The notes: generated by a model from the letters alone, not told the origin. 7,752 nt of DNA from Lachnospiraceae bacterium (GCA_017964055.1 JAGCSS010000247.1:1-7752), one strand, 5' to 3'; numbered from the stretch's first letter, positions 1 through 6,471 are shown. Translations and numbers: made by a program.

Positions 1-1526
1 AGCTCTTCTTCCGGCTCGCTTTCATTTTCAGGTTCAGCTTCAACCGCAGCTTCTGCTTCAGGCTCAACCTCGACCTCTGCCTCAATCTCACCTTCAGTCT
101 CTGTTTCGATCTCAGGCTCTGTTTCCGTCCCGGCTTCCGCTTCAGTCTCTGTCTCAGCCTCGTTTTCTGCCTCTGCTTCGGACTCTGCCTCAGCCTCGGA
201 CTCTGCAACGTACTCCCCGCTCACGTACTCAGCATTGTTTCCGTCCGCATATTCCCCGGCAGGAGTTCCTGCATCCTCAAGGTCTTCCTCATCCGCTGTC
301 TCTTCGGACTCGATGACCTCCGCAGTCCCGGGTTCATCTTCGTCCTCTTCGAGCTCCATCTCTTCTTCTATTACTTCATCCGCGGCAGGCTCATTCTCCG
401 CGCGGGTCTTATCCGCATCGGGGGCGCTCACGCCCTGTTCTTTGCCGTCATCGAAATCTTCGTCGTTAAATACTCCCGAGACATCCACGGGCTCCACTTC
501 GATGTAGCCGCCCTCATAGCCCTCTATCTGCGCAAATACTTCGTCCGCGATCTTGATATCGTCGGTGTCCTGCTCGAAGTCCCTGAGCTCCTCGGCAAAA
601 TCGGACTCTTCCTCGTTTTCACCCTCAGCGCCATCCTGCGCTGCTTCAGCCTCAACTGCGGCCACGCTTTCCAGCTCAGGCTCTGCCTGTGTACGCTCAT
701 CAGACTCCCCGTATGTATCCGCGGCGGCTGCTTCACCGGCGTCCTCAGCTGTTCGGCCGTCAGGCTCCTCACCGGGAACAACTACCATATCGTCGTCACT
801 CTCTTCCCCGGTAAGCGTGGCTGCAGCCTCTTCGACACTGCCTATGATCTCGACTATCCCGGAGTCGTCCGCGTCCTGAGCGTTCTGTGTATCAGCGCCT
901 GTTCCGGCCTGCTCCTCGTTCCGGTCTGCCTTACCCGCATGCATAACACCCGAGAGCTCGCCCAGATAATATGCCTTCAGGGCTTTTGCCCTGTCCACGT
1001 ATTCACCGTCGCCGAACCAGATGACTATATCGTCGCATTCACGTATGCAGTCATCCTTTCTGCCTGCCTTATGATACAGCTTCGCGAGCTCATACGCCCA
1101 CGAATCGATATACTCCGTAGCTTTGAGCTTTTCGAGATGTTCGATCAGGGTGTCGTAATTTCTGCCCTTGATCTTGTCTATACTGTAACGGAAAATATAA
1201 TTGTAAAAATCATCGGGCGCCATCGCCTTGAACTCGCGGTAGTATTTCTCCGCTTCTTCGACCTTTTTCAGGCGCACCGAAAGATTGATCAGCTGCATCA
1301 GGATGCTGCGCGTCTTTTTGCGTGAATAGAGCTCGTCGAGGCACTCTCCCGCCTTGGCCAGCATGCCGCTCTCCAGATAGAGATCGGACATGATGGTGAG
1401 GTCCGAATTGCTCCTGACCACGGACGGACTGAGACAGTCAGCCAGCTTCAGGGCCTCCTCGTTCCTGCCTGCCCTGATATTCTCTTTCATCTGTTCCAGA
1501 CGGATAAAATTCCTGTACCTTTCCAC
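1..1526 (-). CDS. TPR-like protein with long acidic C-terminal tail (3' end outside window)
   Basis: Reading the minus strand from 1526 gives 508 open codons with no stop, so the gene continues past the left edge. The start is GTG at 1526-1524. An in-frame TAG lies seven codons upstream (1547-1545), and an AGCAGGTG ribosome binding site sits 7 nt before the GTG. The next in-frame ATG is codon 13 and has no comparable site. Residues 1-195 are helical with TPR-like spacing, for example the Ala/Leu/Tyr pattern around residues 89-96 and 143-156, and a Trp-Phe-Gly-Asp-Gly-Glu stretch at 170-175. From about residue 196 the composition changes to Glu/Asp/Ala-rich low complexity, ending at 442-508 in a Glu-X dipeptide tract. 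No signal peptide or membrane segment is visible in this part. It is the third gene of a run behind an ABC ATPase (36-bp gap). TPR domains usually bind proteins, so a scaffold or adaptor role is inferred. I do not recognise a specific family, and the missing C-terminus could hold a further domain. Confidence 0.85.
   Translation of the reverse strand, partial: MERYRNFIRLEQMKENIRAGRNEEALKLADCLSPSVVRSNSDLTIMSDLYLESGMLAKAGECLDELYSRKKTRSILMQLINLSVRLKKVEEAEKYYREFKAMAPDDFYNYIFRYSIDKIKGRNYDTLIEHLEKLKATEYIDSWAYELAKLYHKAGRKDDCIRECDDIVIWFGDGEYVDRAKALKAYYLGELSGVMHAGKADRNEEQAGTGADTQNAQDADDSGIVEIIGSVEEAAATLTGEESDDDMVVVPGEEPDGRTAEDAGEAAAADTYGESDERTQAEPELESVAAVEAEAAQDGAEGENEEESDFAEELRDFEQDTDDIKIADEVFAQIEGYEGGYIEVEPVDVSGVFNDEDFDDGKEQGVSAPDADKTRAENEPAADEVIEEEMELEEDEDEPGTAEVIESEETADEEDLEDAGTPAGEYADGNNAEYVSGEYVAESEAEAESEAEAENEAETETEAEAGTETEPEIETETEGEIEAEVEVEPEAEAAVEAEPENESEPEEE
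3..203 (-). repeat. Glu-X dipeptide repeat tract inside the TPR protein gene
   Basis: In the frame of the TPR gene, codons 442-508 form 33 consecutive dipeptides plus one residue, and 31 of the 33 begin with Glu. The second residue is mostly Ala, Thr, Ser, Pro, Val or Ile. At DNA level this is a degenerate 6-bp periodicity (plus strand: CTC or TTC alternating with a variable codon). The tract reaches the window edge, so its full length is unknown. The codons vary between GAG and GAA, which argues for an old or selected repeat rather than a fresh replication-slippage expansion. Confidence 0.85.
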
Positions 1527-1533
1527 CGGTCCG

Positions 1534-1541
1534 CACCTGCT
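1534..1541 (-). promoter_or_regulatory. Ribosome binding site fixing the GTG start
   Basis: On the minus strand the octamer AGCAGGTG differs by one base from AGGAGGTG and lies 7 nt ahead of the GTG at 1526. It lies between the upstream in-frame TAG and the GTG, and so decides the start of the TPR gene. Confidence 0.7.
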
Positions 1542-1562
1542 TTCCTAATTCTTCCTCTTACA

Positions 1563-2288
1563 TTACCGCTGCCCGCAGAGCCTGTTATAGAGCTCCGTCA
1601 GCGTGATCCTTCCCTCCGGGGTCCCGAGCAGCTCGTCCTTTGCGCCGAACGCGCGGCACCTGCCGCCGTCCATCACGCAGAGATGCGTCGAGATCCTCTC
1701 AACTTCTTCCATATAATGGCCAACGTAGATAACGGCCGTCCCCTGTGTCCTAAGACTCTCTATGGCCTCGAGTATCTGGCTGCCGGACTGTATGTCGATA
1801 CCCGTCGTGGGCTCGTCGAGCACTACCAGCTCGGGTTCATGCAGCAGCGCAACGCCTATGTTCAGCCGTCTCTTCATGCCGCCCGAATACTCGCTGACAC
1901 GCTTTTTCAGCATATCACGGTCAAAACCGATGATCCCGCATACTCTCTCTATCGCCGCATCGAGCGCGGCCGCGGATACTCCGTAGCTCTTCCCCCAGAA
2001 ACGGAGATTGTCCATGCCGGAAAGTGTCTCGTACAAAGCGATGTCCTGCGGCACGAAGCCCATCTTAGAACGTATCGCGCGCGGGTTTGAGACAATGTCC
2101 TCGCCGTTGTAAAGTATGGTCCCGCCGTCCGGTCTTATAAGCGTCGCTATCATCGATACGCAGGTAGATTTGCCGGCGCCGTTCGCGCCGATCATCCCGA
2201 GTATCTGCCCCTTATCGACACTGAAGGACAGCCCGTCCACGACTCTTTTGCCGTGATAATCCTTGATAACGTTTTTTACTTCAAGCAT
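1563..2288 (-). CDS. ABC transporter ATP-binding protein, ABC-2 (CcmA/NatA/DrrA-like) type
   Basis: This is a complete 241-residue ABC ATPase. Walker A is GANGAGKST at residues 34-42, the Q-loop Gln is at 81, the signature YSGGM is at 134-138, Walker B is LVVLDEP at 154-160 with catalytic Glu159, and the switch His is at 191 in a GHYMEE context. The HYMEE form and the length match the ATPases that power ABC-2-type exporters (drug, polysaccharide, Na+ and related efflux). All catalytic residues are present, so it should hydrolyse ATP in the cytoplasm at the membrane face. The ATG at 2288 has TTTGGAG ending 5 nt upstream. The gene lies 23 bp after the CNB-like gene and 36 bp before the TPR gene, so co-transcription is likely. 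No permease gene is in the window. The partner may lie beyond the left edge or elsewhere, and the substrate cannot be inferred. Confidence 0.95.
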   Translation of the reverse strand: MLEVKNVIKDYHGKRVVDGLSFSVDKGQILGMIGANGAGKSTCVSMIATLIRPDGGTILYNGEDIVSNPRAIRSKMGFVPQDIALYETLSGMDNLRFWGKSYGVSAAALDAAIERVCGIIGFDRDMLKKRVSEYSGGMKRRLNIGVALLHEPELVVLDEPTTGIDIQSGSQILEAIESLRTQGTAVIYVGHYMEEVERISTHLCVMDGGRCRAFGAKDELLGTPEGRITLTELYNRLCGQR

Positions 2289-2311
2289 AACCGCTCCAAA
2301 TCACTGCCGCT

Positions 2312-4624
2312 TTACAGACTCTTATAGAATTCCAGCGTCCTCACAAGCTCCTCGGGTACTTCTATGCCCTTGGCCTCGAGCGCCTTATGGCGCAGTTCCA
2401 GTTCATGAACCTTCTTCGCGCGTTCCCTGTTGCTCCTTGAGAATGCCGCTTCGAAGATAGGCTGGCGGCAGATATTCTCACGGATGTTTGCCGCAAACGG
2501 ACAATAGGTCGCGAGCATCTCGCGCACTACCTTGTTAAGGCGTACCGAGCCTGTGCTCTCGGCCTTGATCCAAGCTTCATAGTCGAGCGTGAATACCTGG
2601 CGCAGATTGTTTCTTCCGCGCTGTATCTGCAGCTTGACCTTTTCCTTCCACTCATCGGACAGGTCGTGATTCTTTTTGTAGAACTGGATATAATCCGAAT
2701 ACTCCGCGGTGAGCGAGCGCACCTGGATATTGTTCCAGTTTACGCCCTGTATCGTCTTGCACAGCGCCCATCTGAAATGTCCGAACGCGCGCGTCAGCAT
2801 ATCGTTGAGGCCCACAAACGCGAATGCGGGAGCAAAGAACCTGCCCTCGCTGTCACGCTTCCTGCCCGTGATCTCCTGCCACATTACCACATTCTCACCC
2901 GCGATCGGATAGATCACGAAGTTCGGGTAAACGTTCTTCATCTCATACTCGCGCTCAATGCCCTTTTCCTCATCGACAAACAGCGCCTCACGGCAAAATA
3001 CCGAGAAATCGATCGCTGTAAGGTCCTCGACCGCGTAATTCAGGCGCTTCGAGGTCATGTATCCCCTTTCGATGTCGCCCGAGAGCTGTTCCGAATAAAG
3101 GAAAGGCACAAAGATCGAGAGCTGGCCGTTTACTACTCTGTTCGCATGGACCATGACATTGTTTATCTCGTATTCGAGCTTTTTGACGGGGTCCGAAAGG
3201 AGCTCCTTCGCCTCTTCCTCGGATATCGCTCCCGATTTGCGCTGCTCACGCAATGCCTCGGCATAGTCCTGTCCGAGATCGTTTCTGGAAGGCTCCTGCT
3301 CTTCGTTGTATACAGCCCTCAGCCACTCAGACATCGTATATACCCTGCAGGGTGAATCGACTGAGGTTTTCTTCAGTGAAAGTATCTGCACCAGCTCATC
3401 CGGCGTGATCAGTTTTTCGCTGATAAATCCGAGGTCGAGCAGCAGTTCAACGGCCTTCGGCACCGTCGCCTGATTGAAGGACTCGAGCGCCGCCAGCTTA
3501 TATACTGCGTAGTAATGCTCCGTGATGCCTTTTCTGAGCTTTCTGACGGCTTCGTCGGTAGCGGCCTTGTCGGGAAGCTCCGCAAACTGCCTCAGAAGCT
3601 CCGCAAAGGCCTCGGTCTTCTCCTTGGGATAGCCCGCGTAGTCCGTGATCTGCTTAAATGAATTGTTCAGGGAATTGACCAGATTTGCGAGCGCGCCCTC
3701 TACGGCCGCTCCCGCCACATCGTTCTCGTCACGGAAATCACCGCCGCCCATGTAGGCCACGAACATCTCCGCGAGCCTGTCCTCATCGACCTGCCATGTG
3801 CGCAGGGTCTGGTTTCCGATCAGCTGTTTTACCAGGTCGGTGTATTCCCTGCAAGCGGTTATCATATCGTCGATGACCGACGCATCGGCGCCTTTTTTCT
3901 TCAGATCTATCGCCAGACCCATGAGGCTGCGGAACAGGCTCTTTTCGCTGCCTGCCAGGATCATGTAGAGCTCCTCGACATAATCCGCCGTCTCCTCGCA
4001 GGCCCGCAGCAGCGAGTCCTCGCAGACGGTCATGCGCTTCATTTCTTCAACGGCGAGTTTCGAACTGAAGCTGTAAAAATTCTTAAAAGACTCATAAGGG
4101 ATCTTCGAGTATTCCAGCAATGTCTGTGTATCGGGATTCTCCGCGGCAGCCGGCGAAAAAGGCTCTATGCCTGCGATCTGAGGCATTATCTCGGTCTTGC
4201 ACCCGTTTTTCTGCGCGGTACTTAAAAACTCATCGTTAAAGGCCTTAATATCCTCATACAGGCTCGCTGCGCACTCGGCGAGCTTACCCTGCTGCTTTGA
4301 GAGTTCCGATATCAGACGGGCATGGTTATACACCGTGATCCCGTTATAATCCTTGTTTGCGGCAAGGAGCGCGAAAAGCGCCTTCTCCGAATCGGCCGAG
4401 ACCGCGTAAACCGAAGCGTCTTCCACTGCTTTGCAGGTATAGGAGCATGACCTGCCGATGAGCTGTTCGAGTCCCAAAAGGGTTCCCGCGCCCATGACGA
4501 TCCCGGCACCGCTTCCCGACAGCACGACCTTGCCCTTCAGCACCATATAGATGCATCCGTCCGCCTTGCCCGCTTCGAAGATCACAGTCCCCGCCGATAC
4601 CTGATTGGTTGAATTTAAAGTCAT
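2312..4624 (-). CDS. Large protein with N-terminal cyclic-nucleotide-binding-like domain, function unknown
   Basis: This is a complete 770-residue protein. Residues 10-76 read as a small CNB/CRP-type beta-roll: an AGxVIFEAG opening strand, IYMVLKGKV at 25-33, a Gly-Leu-Glu at 51-53 where the phosphate-binding cassette begins, and an ASVYAVS closing strand at 70-76. Where CAP has Arg82-Ser83, the rough alignment gives Cys60-Ser61, and the nearest arginine is Arg58, so cAMP binding is doubtful. After a helical linker, the remaining roughly 690 residues look helical and soluble. No helix-turn-helix, membrane segment or catalytic motif is recognisable. The C-terminal 200 residues are rich in aromatic and basic residues (Trp near FRWALCK and GVNWNN, then basic helices). 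CRP-family regulators are about 220 residues with a C-terminal HTH, so this is not an ordinary one despite how automatic annotation might label it. The ATG at 4624 has GGAG 9 nt upstream. It is the first gene of the run with the ABC ATPase and TPR genes. A sensor or regulatory scaffold role is inference only. Confidence 0.9.
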   Translation of the reverse strand: MTLNSTNQVSAGTVIFEAGKADGCIYMVLKGKVVLSGSGAGIVMGAGTLLGLEQLIGRSCSYTCKAVEDASVYAVSADSEKALFALLAANKDYNGITVYNHARLISELSKQQGKLAECAASLYEDIKAFNDEFLSTAQKNGCKTEIMPQIAGIEPFSPAAAENPDTQTLLEYSKIPYESFKNFYSFSSKLAVEEMKRMTVCEDSLLRACEETADYVEELYMILAGSEKSLFRSLMGLAIDLKKKGADASVIDDMITACREYTDLVKQLIGNQTLRTWQVDEDRLAEMFVAYMGGGDFRDENDVAGAAVEGALANLVNSLNNSFKQITDYAGYPKEKTEAFAELLRQFAELPDKAATDEAVRKLRKGITEHYYAVYKLAALESFNQATVPKAVELLLDLGFISEKLITPDELVQILSLKKTSVDSPCRVYTMSEWLRAVYNEEQEPSRNDLGQDYAEALREQRKSGAISEEEAKELLSDPVKKLEYEINNVMVHANRVVNGQLSIFVPFLYSEQLSGDIERGYMTSKRLNYAVEDLTAIDFSVFCREALFVDEEKGIEREYEMKNVYPNFVIYPIAGENVVMWQEITGRKRDSEGRFFAPAFAFVGLNDMLTRAFGHFRWALCKTIQGVNWNNIQVRSLTAEYSDYIQFYKKNHDLSDEWKEKVKLQIQRGRNNLRQVFTLDYEAWIKAESTGSVRLNKVVREMLATYCPFAANIRENICRQPIFEAAFSRSNRERAKKVHELELRHKALEAKGIEVPEELVRTLEFYKSL

Positions 4625-4694
4625 AAGAGTATTCTCCGGTCAATATCAAAGATGATTTTTAAACCTTACCACTGCTCACATTTATTCATTTTCA

Positions 4695-4723
4695 ATTATA
4701 AGACAACAATATAACAAACGCAA
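4695..4723 (-). promoter_or_regulatory. Putative sigma-A promoter of the CNB-ABC-TPR operon
   Basis: On the minus strand there is a perfect -10 TATAAT (4695-4700) and a weak -35 TTGCGT (4718-4723) with 17-bp spacing, in AT-rich DNA. Transcription would begin near 4688, giving a leader of about 64 nt before the ATG at 4624. It lies directly after the terminator-like hairpin at 4731-4763. Confidence 0.6.
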
Positions 4724-4730
4724 TAAATAA

Positions 4731-4763
4731 AGACATCTCGCAGGCAAAGCCTGCTCGATGTCT
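4731..4763 (-). terminator. Terminator-like hairpin downstream of the SRP RNA and structured element
   Basis: The arms AGACATC and GATGTCT close an outer 7-bp stem. A 2x2 internal mismatch (TC/TC) follows, then an inner stem GCAGGC/GCCTGC with an AAA loop (plus strand). On the minus strand the hairpin is followed by TTATTTATT, a moderate U-rich tract, so termination of leftward transcripts is the likely role. It would insulate the operon promoter from ffs. On the plus strand no T-run follows. It may instead be part of the neighbouring structured element. Confidence 0.55.
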
Positions 4764-4772
4764 GTTCACTCG

Positions 4773-4885
4773 GCCCTCAGTACGCATTACATGCTCCTAT
4801 CGTCAAAACCCGGCTGTCACTGCAAGCCTTTGGCTTGCGTGAACAACCCTGTTTTGACGATGCGGGCTGCGCCCGTACTGAGGGC
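4773..4885. repeat. Nested inverted-repeat element, possible structured RNA or MITE-like repeat
   Basis: An outer perfect 12-bp inverted repeat (4773-4784 with 4874-4885, GCCCTCAGTACG) encloses a perfect 11-bp inverted repeat (4799-4809 with 4851-4861, ATCGTCAAAAC). That in turn encloses a hairpin TCAC-T-GCAAGCC / TTT / GGCTTGC-GTGA (4817-4842). A further small hairpin CGGGC/TGC/GCCCG (4863-4875) overlaps the base of the outer arm, so it would compete with or rearrange the outer stem. No credible protein is encoded. It lies between ffs and the operon promoter. It could be a transcribed structured RNA on either strand, an extended 3' region of ffs, or a non-autonomous repeat. The class is unknown to me. 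Confidence 0.6.
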
Positions 4886-4900
4886 TCTCGTTTATCACGC

Positions 4901-5168
4901 AAAAAGCCGCGCGTTCTGCTTCGAATGAAAAATATCGCCGTTACCCATACAGTTAACTCGGTCCAGGCTGCCTCACAACACACAGAATGCACCGCTTAGT
5001 GCTGCTGTATTCCTACCCTGACACGGTTCACGGGTTCCTGTTGTGTGAGACCCAAACGTCAACATCACTTATATGGGGCTGCGCAACACGCCCCACCCTC
5101 GGCCGAACATCACCCCTGCTGTAGCGGATTGCAGGTACAGGGCACCGCTGACTCCCCGGCTGCGCGAC
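4901..5168 (-). ncRNA. ffs: Signal recognition particle RNA (SRP RNA, large Bacillota type)
   Basis: The minus strand carries the RNA that pairs with Ffh to target nascent membrane and secreted proteins. The domain IV hairpin is present: GTCAGG, an apical stem GTA/TAC around a GGAA tetraloop (5007-5016), then AGCAGC, in the same register as the E. coli and B. subtilis form. The 5' part (about 5111-5157) has the Alu-type segments GGGGAG, GCGGTGCCCTGTA and GCAATCCGCT. The segments GTTGACGTTTGGGTC (5049-5063) and GCCTGGACCGAGTTAACTG (4950-4968) also match what I recall of the B. subtilis scRNA. The ends pair: GTCGCGC at the 5' end (5168-5162) with GCGCGGC (4912-4906), followed by TTTTT (4905-4901), giving a closed RNA of about 266 nt with an intrinsic-terminator-like 3' end. 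The length fits the 270-nt class. The exact termini are inferred from pairing and promoter position. In Bacillus the gene is also called scr. Confidence 0.95.
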
Positions 5169-5175
5169 AAACGTT

Positions 5176-5204
5176 AGTATAGCGGCTTCGCCGCAAAATG
5201 TCAA
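5176..5204 (-). promoter_or_regulatory. Strong sigma-A promoter of the SRP RNA gene
   Basis: On the minus strand there is a consensus -35 TTGACA (5199-5204), a 17-bp spacer and a -10 TATACT (5176-5181). The predicted start at 5168 is 7 nt after the -10 and coincides with the first base of the RNA's closing helix. The spacer contains a perfect GCGGC/GCCGC inverted repeat (5182-5194) abutting the -10. The promoter starts 24 bp after the EamA gene's stop, so SRP RNA is made independently of that gene. Confidence 0.88.
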
Positions 5205-5228
5205 GGATTACACGCAAAAACGGACCGT

Positions 5229-6347
5229 TTATTCGGCAAGTCCTTCGACGATTCCGAGTACCGCGATACCCGCGATAACGACCGCCACTGCGATGTACTG
5301 CTTTGCGGTAAGCTTTTCCTTGAGGAATATCCTCGAAAGGATCAGCGAAACGATGCTGTAGGACGCGATCATCGGAGCCGCGACCACGCCGTTTCCGCTC
5401 ATCGCGTATACATAGGTGGCCTGGCCCGCGGTCTCGAATACGGCCGCAAGTATACGGTTAACCTGATCCGAGAACCGCAGCGGCACGAATTCGCCTGCCA
5501 GTGAAACGGCCTCGGTATTCTTTGACGCAACAGTCTCTTTTCCGTCGAGATCCGCGAGAGCCCTCATAAGTGCCTCATCGTCCTCGTCGCCGATTCCCTT
5601 GAGCGTGTTCATTGCCTCATTTTCCTTGGTATTGGCGCGCTTTTTCATAGCCGCCGCCTGCTTTATCATGAGGAAGATGAAAATGATCACACCGCAGAAA
5701 AGGAATGTGAACTCATAGGAAATGTTCGCAACATCCTCGAAGGTCTCCTCGGTAACGTTTACCAGGGGAGTGGCATCGATGTCATCCAGATAGAACGCGT
5801 CGAAGAACGTACCGAGCGAATCAACGATCGCGTAAAGGATGGGCATAAGGAACGCAACCACGCCGATCCTGTATTTCTCGTCGGCGAGTTTGTCCGCCTC
5901 GGGAAGCATCGCACGATCCTGTTTAAGCTTGATCCTCTCGAGCAGACCGAGCGCAAATACGCCTGCGCAGATCAGGATAACGGCACCGGCCGAGAGCCAG
6001 TCCATCGTCTGTCCGAGTATTACCAGACACAGGATGCAGGTGATCGCGCCCGACGAATTCTGGATCGGAGACGAGATCGAAAGCTCCAGGTATCTGAGTC
6101 CGAAATATCCGACCGTCATCGACAGGATGTACATCGCCGATACGGGCATGTAAATGATCAGGTTCTTGGGATCGTAAGCGATATCGTTCAGCAGCAGCGT
6201 CGCGATCGCGTGTCCGCCCATGATAAAACCGACTATCATAGAAGTCTTCAGATGAGAATATTTGTCCTTCTCATCTGCGCCCTTCTTATAAAACAGATCC
6301 GCCGCGCCCCATGCGAGCGTGGTGATCAGCGCACAGATAAACCACAT
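5229..6347 (-). CDS. EamA/DMT-family membrane transporter
   Basis: This is a complete inner-membrane protein of 372 residues from the ATG at 6347, which has GGAG 7 nt upstream. An in-frame ATG at 6398 would add 17 polar residues, but the hydrophobic first TM segment begins right at the chosen Met (MWFICALITTLAWG). Two EamA-like halves are visible. The first half covers about residues 1-136 with five TM segments and ends in the typical SPIQNSSGA / LGQTMDWLSAGAVILICAGV pattern. The second half covers about 158-372 and ends in APMIASYSIVSLIL / FLKEKLTAKQY / VVIAGIAVLGI. DMT proteins move small metabolites or amino acids, often outward, but the substrate is not readable here. A hydrophilic, acidic insert of about 60 residues (roughly 229-290) interrupts the second half and makes the protein longer than the usual 290-310. 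It stands alone, with its own promoter and divergent from aqpZ. Only a weak hairpin overlaps its stop, and it may read through into ffs. Confidence 0.88.
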   Translation of the reverse strand: MWFICALITTLAWGAADLFYKKGADEKDKYSHLKTSMIVGFIMGGHAIATLLLNDIAYDPKNLIIYMPVSAMYILSMTVGYFGLRYLELSISSPIQNSSGAITCILCLVILGQTMDWLSAGAVILICAGVFALGLLERIKLKQDRAMLPEADKLADEKYRIGVVAFLMPILYAIVDSLGTFFDAFYLDDIDATPLVNVTEETFEDVANISYEFTFLFCGVIIFIFLMIKQAAAMKKRANTKENEAMNTLKGIGDEDDEALMRALADLDGKETVASKNTEAVSLAGEFVPLRFSDQVNRILAAVFETAGQATYVYAMSGNGVVAAPMIASYSIVSLILSRIFLKEKLTAKQYIAVAVVIAGIAVLGIVEGLAE

Positions 6348-6442
6348 AAAATCTCTCCGTTCCGTGCTTTGAAGGCCTCCGGCCTCCGGCACTGTCATTA
6401 TTTCTTTTTATGAACTTTCCTGTCCGAAAAGTCACATACTAT

Positions 6443-6471
6443 AAAATACTAAAATAATCCTGTCCCGTCAA
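6443..6471 (-). promoter_or_regulatory. Putative promoter of the EamA transporter gene
   Basis: On the minus strand there is a -35 TTGACG (6466-6471), a 17-bp spacer and a -10 TATTTT (6443-6448, four of six consensus bases). The predicted leader is about 90 nt and contains a tandem CCGGAGG heptamer (within 6374-6390) upstream of the true ribosome binding site. Confidence 0.5.

Noticed and set aside
1..210. Possible CRISPR or tandem DNA satellite from the 6-bp periodicity
   Set aside because: The periodicity follows codons of a Glu-X protein tract with no fixed repeat unit or unique spacers.
235..879. Two plus-strand Ser-rich open frames opposite the acidic tail (235-507 and 553-879)
   Set aside because: They are the complement of Glu/Asp/Ala codons of the minus-strand TPR gene. 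Composition is monotonous Ser/Ala/Pro and there is no ribosome binding site.
939..1325. Plus-strand open frame of 128 codons
   Set aside because: It lies wholly opposite the TPR-like coding region, which has a credible start, ribosome site and helical sequence. No domain is visible in the plus frame.
2666..3355. Plus-strand open frame of 229 codons opposite the CNB-like gene
   Set aside because: It is rich in Arg, Leu and His, as expected for an antisense shadow, with no ribosome site. The minus-strand gene is far better supported.
4777..4992. Minus-strand open frame of 71 codons
   Set aside because: It spans the 3' part of the SRP RNA and the nested inverted-repeat element. Both are better explained as RNA or structural DNA.
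5216..5230. Small hairpin AAACG/GTC/CGTTT with five T's at the end of the EamA gene
   Set aside because: The stem is only 5 bp and AT-rich at its base, with a short U-run and overlap with the stop codon. Too weak to call a terminator.
6348..6398. Upstream start of the EamA gene at 6398
   Set aside because: It would add 17 polar residues ahead of the first membrane segment. The ATG at 6347 has GGAG at 7 nt and begins directly with the hydrophobic helix.
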